In this document: positions 1 through 5,550 of the stretch, one piece after another
Layout of the letters: the number at the start of each line of letters is the position of its first letter
Numbering within the stretch: the first letter of the stretch is position 1
Source of the DNA: an uncultured Eubacteriales bacterium
GTDB lineage: Bacteria > Bacillota > Clostridia > Lachnospirales > Lachnospiraceae
DNA: 5,550 nucleotides
Direction: 5' to 3'
Assembly: GCA_900313775.1 (NCBI GenBank)
Contig: OMSP01000109.1
Coordinates: forward strand, 1 to 5,550
Position numbers and translations under genes: made by a program
The notes under the pieces: generated by a model
The model's database searches: none
What the model saw: the letters and a program-made list of their open reading frames with translations, nothing else
Told to the model about the DNA's origin: nothing

Positions 1-942
1 GCTGTCGGCAACAAGATGGTGGGTGCCCGCGTCAACGGAAAGCTTGTCACTATCGACTACAAGATCCAGAACGGAGACCGGATCGAGGTCATTACTTCAC
101 AGAACACAAGAGGACCAAGCCGGGACTGGCTCAAGATCGTCAAAAGTCCGCAGGCCAGAAGTAAGATCAACCAGTGGTTCCGGAAAGAATTCAAAGAAGA
201 GAATATCGTTAAGGGCAAGCGTCTCCTTGAAGAATACTGCAAGGAGAAGAAGTATGACATGGACGAATTGCTTCAGCCGAAGTATATGGAGGCGGTGCTC
301 AAGAAATACCGTTTCAACGGCTGGGAGGCGGCGCTGGCTGCCATCGGTCACGGAGGTATAAAAGAGGGGCAGATCGTCAACCGGCTGCATCAGGCCTATC
401 TCAATGACCACAGGGCTGAACAGCTGGAGGGAGAACTGGAGAGCCTCCAGAAAGGGAAAGCACGCAAACACGAGGCAGTCAAATCCAAGAGCGGTGTCGT
501 GGTACACGGTGTGGGCGATATGGCAGTGCGCTTTTCCAAGTGCTGCAATCCGGTACCCGGAGATGAGATCGTGGCCTTTATCACCCGTGGACGCGGTCTT
601 ACGATCCACCGCACTGACTGTCAGAATATCATGAACATGACGGAAGCTGAACGGGAGAGACTCGTTCCGGCCGAGTGGGCGGATATGGGCGACGGAGCGC
701 ACGGACACTATACGATCGACATTGCGATCTATGCACACAACCGCAAGGGGCTGCTCATGGATATCGCCAAGATCTTTGTGGAAAACGGCGTTGATCTGAC
801 ACAGCTGAACACTAAAGTCAGCAAGCAGAATATGGCGACTATCGAATGCAGTTTTGAGGTCTCTGATACGGACGAGGCTCAGGCGTTGACGGAGAAGCTT
901 CGCAGCATCAGTGATATCGTGGATATACGGAGGCCAAGTTGA
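1..942 (+). CDS. relA: Bifunctional (p)ppGpp synthetase/hydrolase Rel (RelA/SpoT family), C-terminal part
   Basis: This is the 3' part of a long RSH-family gene, open at the left edge in reading phase 1 (313 residues visible). The family makes ppGpp from GTP/GDP and ATP in response to uncharged tRNA on the ribosome, and hydrolyses it. The HD hydrolase and synthetase domains lie upstream of the window; family members are usually about 720-770 residues, so over half is missing. Visible in order: the end of the TGS domain (about residues 1-35, NGDRIEVITS then GPSRDWL), the helical region (about 40-150), the zinc-finger/RIS domain with CC at 181-182 and the H203/C207 pair (RFSKCCNPVPGDEI, HRTDC), and a C-terminal ACT domain (about 235-311, starting HYTIDIAIYAHNRKGLLMDI). 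All regulatory domains look intact. Assignment to a bifunctional Rel rather than a synthetase-only RelA is inference from the clostridial context. Its TGA shares one base with the next gene's ATG. Confidence 0.93.
   Translation, partial: AVGNKMVGARVNGKLVTIDYKIQNGDRIEVITSQNTRGPSRDWLKIVKSPQARSKINQWFRKEFKEENIVKGKRLLEEYCKEKKYDMDELLQPKYMEAVLKKYRFNGWEAALAAIGHGGIKEGQIVNRLHQAYLNDHRAEQLEGELESLQKGKARKHEAVKSKSGVVVHGVGDMAVRFSKCCNPVPGDEIVAFITRGRGLTIHRTDCQNIMNMTEAERERLVPAEWADMGDGAHGHYTIDIAIYAHNRKGLLMDIAKIFVENGVDLTQLNTKVSKQNMATIECSFEVSDTDEAQALTEKLRSISDIVDIRRPS
929..933 (+). promoter_or_regulatory. Ribosome binding site of the MBL-fold hydrolase gene
   Basis: A GGAGG core lies inside the last codons of rel, 8 nt before the ATG at 942. 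An in-frame TTG at 939 would have only 5 nt spacing, so this site favours ATG 942 as the start. The ATG overlaps the rel stop codon by one base, which suggests translational coupling. Confidence 0.75.
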
Positions 943-1574
943 TGGAGATCAAGCGACTCGAGGTAGGACCACTCGGGACCAACTGTTATCTTATAAAAAA
1001 TGAAGACAGGATGATCGTCATCGATCCGGGATATTTTACCGGTCCGCTTGAGGACGAGATCAGTCAGACGGATCTGCCGGTCGAGGCTGTGCTGCTCACA
1101 CACGCGCATTTTGATCATATCTGGGGTGTTGATGCGCTGGTCGAGACCGTGGGAGCTCCGGTCTATGCGCTGGACAAGGAAGAGGCGATGCTGACGGATC
1201 CATCTGTGAACCTGGCAAAGGATTTTATTGATATCCCTGTGACGGTGAATGCGCCGATACGGTATTTCAGCGAGGGAGATATCCTGGAACTGGCGGGTCT
1301 GAGTTTTAAAACGATATGGATCCCGGGACATTCCGCCGGAGGATGCTGCTATTATCTCGAAGACGAGGGAGTGCTGTTCTCAGGAGACAGCCTGTTTTAC
1401 GGCAGTATCGGCAGAACAGATAATCCGCAGGGGGACTATGACGCGCTCGTGGGAAACCTCTGTAAAAAGGTGTTGATCTTACCCGATGAAGTGCGCGTCT
1501 TTCCGGGACACGGACCGGAGACTGTGATCGGATTTGAGAAGCAGTACAATCCGTTTCTGAGAGAGTGGTCATGA
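942..1574 (+). CDS. MBL-fold metallohydrolase, glyoxalase II-like
   Basis: The 210-residue product is a compact cytoplasmic metallo-beta-lactamase-fold hydrolase with no signal peptide or membrane segment. A full binuclear metal site is visible: the HxHxDH motif THAHFDHIWG (H54, H56, D58, H59), H130 in IPGHSAGG, D149 in FSGDSLFYGSIGRTD, and H190 in FPGHGPETVIGFEKQYNPFL. These signatures match the short glyoxalase II-like (YcbL-type) subgroup. The C-terminal substrate-binding domain of true glyoxalase II (about 250 residues) is absent. Most Clostridia lack glutathione, so a hydroxyacylglutathione substrate is unlikely and the real thioester or other substrate is unknown. ATG 942 is chosen over the adjacent in-frame TTG 939 because of the ribosome-binding-site spacing and because the protein start MEIKRLEVGPLGTNCYLI is typical for the family. 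It overlaps rel by 1 nt and hemZ by 4 nt (ATGA), so it is an operon member. The fold is certain; the function is not. Confidence 0.93.
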   Translation: MEIKRLEVGPLGTNCYLIKNEDRMIVIDPGYFTGPLEDEISQTDLPVEAVLLTHAHFDHIWGVDALVETVGAPVYALDKEEAMLTDPSVNLAKDFIDIPVTVNAPIRYFSEGDILELAGLSFKTIWIPGHSAGGCCYYLEDEGVLFSGDSLFYGSIGRTDNPQGDYDALVGNLCKKVLILPDEVRVFPGHGPETVIGFEKQYNPFLREWS

Positions 1575-3040
1575 TCGAGGTCATTTGCCGCGATCCGTAT
1601 TATGCCTACGATGCTTATCATATCACGGCGGCTTTTTACCCGGAGGCGGTAGTTGAGGGGCAGATCAGGCAGAGACTGGAAGAGGGCCTTGATGCGACGG
1701 TCCGCCTGATGAGAGACGGGGAGGAAATATTCGTCTGGTCTCAGGTCAAGTCACAGCGCAGAGAGGATAAGATCTGTATGGGACAGTCGCTGTATTCGCA
1801 GCTGTCCGTGGTGACAGGGCAGACGCTTCCCTGGGGCCTGCTAACAGGCATACGTCCTACCAAGATCATCCGTCGCATGCTGGAAGATGGTCTGACAGAC
1901 GGGGAATGCAGAAGGCGGTTTATCTCGCGTTATCTTGTAAGTGATGAGAAGGCCGATCTGGCTGTCAGTATCGCGAAGAGAGAAATGGATTATCTCCGTC
2001 GTGCACATATCCACGGAAAGCAGCTGGCAGAAAGAGGCGTGACAGCATCCGGCGAAGGGATCTGTGTCTATGTGCACATCCCGTTTTGTCCCAGCCGATG
2101 CCGTTACTGCAGCTTTGCTTCCGTACCGGCAGACAGGTGCGCTGATCAGATAGAGCCATATCTGGATGCGCTGGAGCAGGAGATCCGGGCCGCAGGAAGC
2201 CTGATGGCGGACAGACCGGTGACTGCGGTATATGTGGGTGGCGGAACACCGACGACTCTGTCCGGAGGGCAGTTGAAGCGCCTGTGCAGTTTATTGACAG
2301 ATGTATTCGGACGCGAAGATGATCTTTCTCACGGATGGCTTGAGTGGACGGTCGAAGCGGGCCGTCCGGATACGATCACCGAAGAAAAACTGCATGTGAT
2401 GAGAGAAGCCGGAGTAACGCGAATCTCGATCAATCCGCAGACGATGCACGATGAGACGCTGAGGCGGATCGGACGAGGACATACGACGGAGGATATCTGC
2501 CGGGCAGTAGAGCAGACGCGTAAATCCGGGGACTTTACGATCAACATGGATCTGATCGCCGGACTCGAGGGGGAAACTCCGGAAGATTTTGAAGACACAT
2601 TAGCGCGTCTGAAAGATCTGAAGCCGGATCATGTGACGGTGCATGCGCTCGCGATCAAGCGTGCATCGGCTTTCGGACAGGAACATACAGGTTTGTTTGC
2701 CACGGCGCGGGAAGTGAACCGCATGGTCGATACAGCCTGCCGATGGGCCGGAGCACAGGGGCTGGAAGCCTATTATATGTACCGGCAGAAAAACATCAGC
2801 GGCAATGCCGAGAACATCGGTTATGCGCCGCCGAAAGAAGGAAGCTATTACAATATCCTGATCATGGAGGAAGTGCAGGATATTCTCGCTCTCGGGGCAG
2901 GGGCCGTATCCAAGTTTCTGAAAAGGAAAAACGGTGAGGTCACAGCTATCAGGCGAGTGGAGAATGTCAAAGATGTAAGTCTGTATATCAGGCAGATCAA
3001 GGAAATGATCAAGCGAAAGGAAAGAAACTATGCTGACTAA
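1571..3040 (+). CDS. hemZ: HemZ-type radical SAM protein (putative oxygen-independent coproporphyrinogen dehydrogenase)
   Basis: The 489-residue product has the length and architecture of HemZ. An N-terminal extension of about 160 residues contains the family signature LTGIRPTKI (91-99). A radical SAM core follows, with the 4Fe-4S cluster motif C173-x3-C177-x2-C180 (HIPFCPSRCRYCSF) and the SAM-binding glycine motif YVGGGTPT (221-228). Further HemN-like blocks are VEAGRPDTIT, RISINPQTMHDETLRRIGR and NMDLIAGLEGE. The C-terminal HemZ block YYMYRQKNISGNAENIGYA (401-419) leads to LGAGAVSKF. The family is annotated as converting coproporphyrinogen III to protoporphyrinogen IX without oxygen; activity of this protein is not demonstrable from sequence. 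The residue two after the last cluster cysteine is Phe182, as in HemW-like proteins, not the fourth Cys of E. coli HemN. Start ATG 1571 forms an ATGA overlap with the preceding stop; the in-frame GTG at 1565 has no better ribosome binding site. The 3' end overlaps hisS by 11 nt. Confidence 0.9.
   Translation: MIEVICRDPYYAYDAYHITAAFYPEAVVEGQIRQRLEEGLDATVRLMRDGEEIFVWSQVKSQRREDKICMGQSLYSQLSVVTGQTLPWGLLTGIRPTKIIRRMLEDGLTDGECRRRFISRYLVSDEKADLAVSIAKREMDYLRRAHIHGKQLAERGVTASGEGICVYVHIPFCPSRCRYCSFASVPADRCADQIEPYLDALEQEIRAAGSLMADRPVTAVYVGGGTPTTLSGGQLKRLCSLLTDVFGREDDLSHGWLEWTVEAGRPDTITEEKLHVMREAGVTRISINPQTMHDETLRRIGRGHTTEDICRAVEQTRKSGDFTINMDLIAGLEGETPEDFEDTLARLKDLKPDHVTVHALAIKRASAFGQEHTGLFATAREVNRMVDTACRWAGAQGLEAYYMYRQKNISGNAENIGYAPPKEGSYYNILIMEEVQDILALGAGAVSKFLKRKNGEVTAIRRVENVKDVSLYIRQIKEMIKRKERNYAD
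3016..3021 (+). promoter_or_regulatory. Ribosome binding site of hisS, inside hemZ
   Basis: AAAGGA lies 8 nt before the hisS ATG at 3030, within the last codons of hemZ. It supports this ATG over the next in-frame ATG at 3057 and implies that hisS translation starts before ribosomes finish hemZ. Confidence 0.65.
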
Positions 3041-4268
3041 AAAACCGGTAACCGGCATGCGCGATATGAGTCCGCGCGAGATGGAGCTGCGAGACTATGT
3101 CCTGCGGACTATCCGGGAAGTCTATACCGGCTACGGATTCATGCAGATCGAGACACCAGTATGTGAACATTTATCCAATCTGACGAGCAAGCAGGGCGGA
3201 GATAACGAGAAGCTGATCTTCAAGATCCTGAAGCGGGGAAATAAGCTCCGTCTTGACACGGCCAGGACTGAGGAGGATGTCGCGGATATGGGTTTGCGAT
3301 ATGACCTGACAGTCCCGCTGTGCCGCTATTACAGTGCGCATAAGGAGGAACTGCCGTCGCCGTTCAAAGCGCTGCAGACCGGACCGGTGTGGCGTGCTGA
3401 CAGACCGCAGAAGGGTCGTTTCCGCCAGTTTGTGCAGTATGATATCGATATTCTGGGAGAACCGTCAGCGCTCGCGGAGATAGAACTGATCCTCGCGATG
3501 ACAGATGTTCTTAGCCGTCTGTCATTCAAAGGATTTACGATCCGTATCAATGACCGTCAGCTACTGTCGGCCATGGTGGATTACGCGGGATTTCCGGCCG
3601 AGGAGACCGAGTCGGTTTTGATCACCCTCGACAAGATGGACAAGATCGGTATGGAGGGTGTGCTGGCCGAGTGGAAGGAAAAGGGATACACCGGTGAGGC
3701 GGCTGAGAGATTTGCCGGATTGCTGGAGAAGACCACACATGATGCGGCAGGTATCGAAGTTCTGCGCGAGACGCTTGCCGGAGCAGATGATATCTGTGAC
3801 AATCTGCTCAAGATCATGACAGTCGTTGATCGTGTGGCGGGAGAAAAAGTCGATCTTGTTTTTGACCCGACTCTTGTGCGGGGTATGGGTTATTACACCG
3901 GAACGATCTTTGAGATCGCGATGGCCGAGGCCGATGTGTCGGTCGGCGGGGGCGGAAGGTATGACAAAATGGTCGGCAAATTCATAGGCACAGACACCCC
4001 TGCCTGCGGTTTTTCGATCGGCTTTGAGCGTATCATGATGGTGTTGATGGAGAAGGGATTCACGCCTCCGGACGCGCGCGAAAAGAGAGCGTTGCTGCTG
4101 GATAAGAAACTCGATACCGACGCGCTGGCCGACGTCTTCGCGCAGGCGGAGAAAGAGAGAGGGGACGGCCGGGTGGTCAATATCGTTTCGATGAAGAAGA
4201 ATAAAAAGCATCAGAAGGAAAACCTCGCTGATGAGGGGTATACGGATATTCAAGATATTTTCAACTGA
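3030..4268 (+). CDS. hisS: Histidyl-tRNA synthetase (HisRS), divergent clostridial form
   Basis: This 412-residue class II synthetase charges tRNA-His with histidine using ATP in the cytoplasm. The N-terminal start LTKKPVTGMRDMSPRE and motif 1 region (GFMQIETPV, 36-44) fit the family. Motif 2 is GPVWRADRPQKGRFRQF (118-134), with R122 in the place of the ATP-binding arginine. The histidine-specific block is VRGMGYYTGTIFEI (283-296), with R284 as the expected catalytic arginine, followed by GGGGRYDKMVG (306-316). Motif 3 is ACGFSIGFERIM (325-336). The segment GLRYDLTVPLCRYYS (88-102) and the QYDIDILG end of motif 2 resemble archaeal/eukaryotic HisRS more than the E. coli enzyme. After motif 3 only about 70 residues remain, fewer than the usual anticodon-binding domain of about 90, ending in a lysine-rich KKNKKHQKENLADEGY stretch. 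The open reading frame shows no frameshift, so this looks like the native form. It overlaps hemZ by 11 nt; aspS follows after 17 nt. Confidence 0.96.
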   Translation: MLTKKPVTGMRDMSPREMELRDYVLRTIREVYTGYGFMQIETPVCEHLSNLTSKQGGDNEKLIFKILKRGNKLRLDTARTEEDVADMGLRYDLTVPLCRYYSAHKEELPSPFKALQTGPVWRADRPQKGRFRQFVQYDIDILGEPSALAEIELILAMTDVLSRLSFKGFTIRINDRQLLSAMVDYAGFPAEETESVLITLDKMDKIGMEGVLAEWKEKGYTGEAAERFAGLLEKTTHDAAGIEVLRETLAGADDICDNLLKIMTVVDRVAGEKVDLVFDPTLVRGMGYYTGTIFEIAMAEADVSVGGGGRYDKMVGKFIGTDTPACGFSIGFERIMMVLMEKGFTPPDAREKRALLLDKKLDTDALADVFAQAEKERGDGRVVNIVSMKKNKKHQKENLADEGYTDIQDIFN

Positions 4269-4281
4269 AAGGAAGTAGGGG
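4268..4281 (+). promoter_or_regulatory. Ribosome binding region of aspS
   Basis: The 17-nt hisS-aspS gap is purine-rich and holds two candidate Shine-Dalgarno cores: AAAGGA (4268-4273, 12 nt from the ATG) and AGGGG (4277-4281, 4 nt from the ATG). Neither spacing is ideal and I cannot tell which is used. The later in-frame ATG at 4298 has no such site, so 4286 remains the best start. The gap is too short for a terminator or a regulatory leader. Confidence 0.5.
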
Positions 4282-4285
4282 CAAT

Positions 4286-5550
4286 ATGGCTGAGTCAATG
4301 CAGGGATTAAAGAGGACACACCGGTGTGGAGAGATCACACTTGCCGAAGAGGGTTCACGCGTCACCCTGATGGGATGGGTGCAGAAGAACCGCAATAAAG
4401 GAAGTCTGATCTTTGTCGATCTCCGAGACCGTTCGGGGATCGTCCAGCTGGTGATGGAAGAGGGCGTGACCGACGCCGCAGTGATGGAAAAGGCGGCCGG
4501 TCTTCACGCTGAGTATGTCATTGCAGCAGTCGGAACTGTGCAGAAACGCGGCGGAGCTGTCAATGATCAGCTGGCGACAGGGCAGATCGAGGTCGCAGTC
4601 GAAGAACTGAGGGTGCTGGCCGAGGCGGAAACCCCGCCGTTTCAGGTGGAAAAAGGCAGCAAGACCAAGGAAGAACTGCGTCTGACATACCGCTATCTGG
4701 ATCTTCGTCGTCCGGATCTGCAGAAAAACTTCATCCTGCGCCATCGCGTGACGACACTCACCCGTCAGTTTCTGGCGGAAGAAGGATTTCTGGATATCGA
4801 GACACCGATCCTTTGCAAGAGCACGCCGGAGGGAGCTCGGGATTATCTCGTACCGAGCCGGATCCATCAGGGAGAGTTCTACGCGCTGCCGCAGAGCCCG
4901 CAGATCTTCAAGCAGCTTCTCATGTGTTCCGGTTTCGACCGCTATATGCAGATCGCCAAATGCTTCCGCGACGAAGATCTGCGCGCTGACAGACAGCCGG
5001 AGTTCACGCAGATCGACCTGGAGATGTCCTTTGTGGACGTGGATGATGTGATAGATGTCAACAGCCGTCTGCTGGCCTTCCTGTTCAAGGAAATCCTGGA
5101 TGAGGAAGTACCGCTTCCGATCCCGCGCATGACATGGCAGGAGGCCATGGACCGCTTCGGCAGTGACAAACCGGATCTGAGGTTCGGCATGGAACTGACT
5201 GACCTCTCCGAGACGATCAGAGGCTGTGGTTTCGGCGTCTTTGAAAATGCAGTAGCAGACGGCGGCAGTGTGCGAGCGATCTGTGCTCCGGGCGCGGGCG
5301 GCCTCGGACGTAAGAAGATCGATAAACTGGTCGATTTTGTAAGAGATTACGGTGCCGGCGGTCTGGCCTATATACAGCTGCCGGAAGAGGGGGAGCGCAA
5401 AGTTTCCTTCGGCAAATTCGTCTCAGAGGAGTGTGTACAGCAGATCATCGATGTCTGTGGAGCAAAAGAAGGAGATCTGATCCTCATCGCGGCCGGCAAG
5501 AACAAAGTAGTCTGGGACAGCCTCGGAGCTCTGCGAGTACATATGGCCAA
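4286..5550 (+). CDS. aspS: Aspartyl-tRNA synthetase (AspRS), bacterial type, 3' end beyond the window
   Basis: The 421 visible codons remain open to the right edge; bacterial AspRS is about 590 residues, so roughly 170 are missing. It charges tRNA-Asp with aspartate using ATP. An N-terminal OB-fold anticodon-binding domain starts with RTHRCGEIT and runs to about residue 110 (GWVQKNRNKGSLIFVDLRDR, 30-49). The class II core follows: YRYLDLRRPD (135-144), motif 1 (GFLDIETPIL, 167-176), STPEGARDYLVPSR (179-192), ALPQSPQIFKQLLM (200-213) and motif 2 (CFRDEDLRADRQPEFTQID, 226-244). The block FGSDKPDLRFGMELTDL (291-307) leads into the bacterial GAD insertion domain (about 310 to 420), which separates this from archaeal/eukaryotic AspRS. 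Motif 3 lies past the edge. The start ATG 4286 gives the family N-terminus a short leader MAESMQGLK. hisS-aspS adjacency is common in Firmicutes. Whether it charges tRNA-Asp only, or also tRNA-Asn, cannot be settled from sequence. Confidence 0.96.
   Translation, partial: MAESMQGLKRTHRCGEITLAEEGSRVTLMGWVQKNRNKGSLIFVDLRDRSGIVQLVMEEGVTDAAVMEKAAGLHAEYVIAAVGTVQKRGGAVNDQLATGQIEVAVEELRVLAEAETPPFQVEKGSKTKEELRLTYRYLDLRRPDLQKNFILRHRVTTLTRQFLAEEGFLDIETPILCKSTPEGARDYLVPSRIHQGEFYALPQSPQIFKQLLMCSGFDRYMQIAKCFRDEDLRADRQPEFTQIDLEMSFVDVDDVIDVNSRLLAFLFKEILDEEVPLPIPRMTWQEAMDRFGSDKPDLRFGMELTDLSETIRGCGFGVFENAVADGGSVRAICAPGAGGLGRKKIDKLVDFVRDYGAGGLAYIQLPEEGERKVSFGKFVSEECVQQIIDVCGAKEGDLILIAAGKNKVVWDSLGALRVHMA

Noticed and set aside
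97..738. 213-codon open frame on the minus strand opposite rel
   Set aside because: It is antisense to the conserved helical and zinc-finger regions of Rel, has no recognisable family or plausible neighbours, and is best read as a shadow.
939..941. TTG as alternative start for the MBL-fold gene
   Set aside because: The neighbouring ATG at 942 has better ribosome-binding-site spacing and gives the usual family N-terminus.
1565..1567. GTG as alternative start for hemZ
   Set aside because: The ATG at 1571 gives a classic ATGA stop-start overlap, and no better ribosome binding site precedes the GTG.
2600..3058. 152-codon open frame on the minus strand spanning the hemZ/hisS junction
   Set aside because: It has no domain signature, and it is opposite conserved HemZ C-terminal motifs.
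4269..4285. Possible terminator or attenuator between hisS and aspS
   Set aside because: The 17-nt gap is purine-rich with no inverted repeat and no T-run, and it is too short for a leader structure.
3561..4319. 252-codon open frame on the minus strand opposite hisS
   Set aside because: It lies fully antisense to a well-conserved synthetase, its translation has no recognisable domain, and such frames are common opposite GC-biased codons.
4317..4328. Perfect 12-bp palindrome CACACCGGTGTG near the start of aspS, considered as an operator
   Set aside because: It encodes the conserved THRC residues of AspRS, and about one such palindrome is expected by chance in a window this size; no partner site is visible.
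4355..4867. 170-codon open frame on the minus strand opposite aspS
   Set aside because: The + strand frame encodes unmistakable AspRS motifs throughout; the antisense product shows nothing recognisable.

Overview
The window is a gene-dense, single-strand block of housekeeping genes, all on the + strand. It looks like part of one operon from an anaerobic Firmicute of class Clostridia, most likely a Lachnospiraceae-type organism of moderate GC (a little above 50% by eye). This placement is inference from the gene order rel - MBL-fold hydrolase - hemZ - hisS - aspS, from the HemZ protein type, and from the particular form of HisRS; no 16S or other marker is present.

Layout: positions 1-942 hold the C-terminal part of a bifunctional (p)ppGpp synthetase/hydrolase (Rel), cut by the left edge. 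A complete small metallo-beta-lactamase-fold hydrolase follows (942-1574), then a complete HemZ-type radical SAM protein (1571-3040), a complete histidyl-tRNA synthetase (3030-4268), and the first roughly 420 codons of a bacterial-type aspartyl-tRNA synthetase (4286 to the right edge, still open). Three of the four junctions overlap (1, 4 and 11 nt) and the fourth is a 17-nt gap. There is no room for a separate promoter, T-box leader or terminator, and I saw none. Co-transcription and translational coupling are therefore very likely.

How the genes fit together: Rel reads uncharged tRNA on the ribosome, while HisRS and AspRS charge tRNA, so the operon ties an amino-acid starvation sensor to two aminoacylation enzymes. 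The MBL-fold protein and HemZ sit between them without an obvious biochemical link to translation; their exact substrates cannot be read from the sequence.

I found no mobile elements, CRISPR arrays, RNA genes, broken genes or signs of horizontal transfer. I do not see a new biological system here. The points most worth a second look are the divergent HisRS with a reduced C-terminal anticodon-binding region, the HemN/HemW-type question for HemZ, the MBL protein of unknown substrate, and the lack of a T-box ahead of two synthetase genes.
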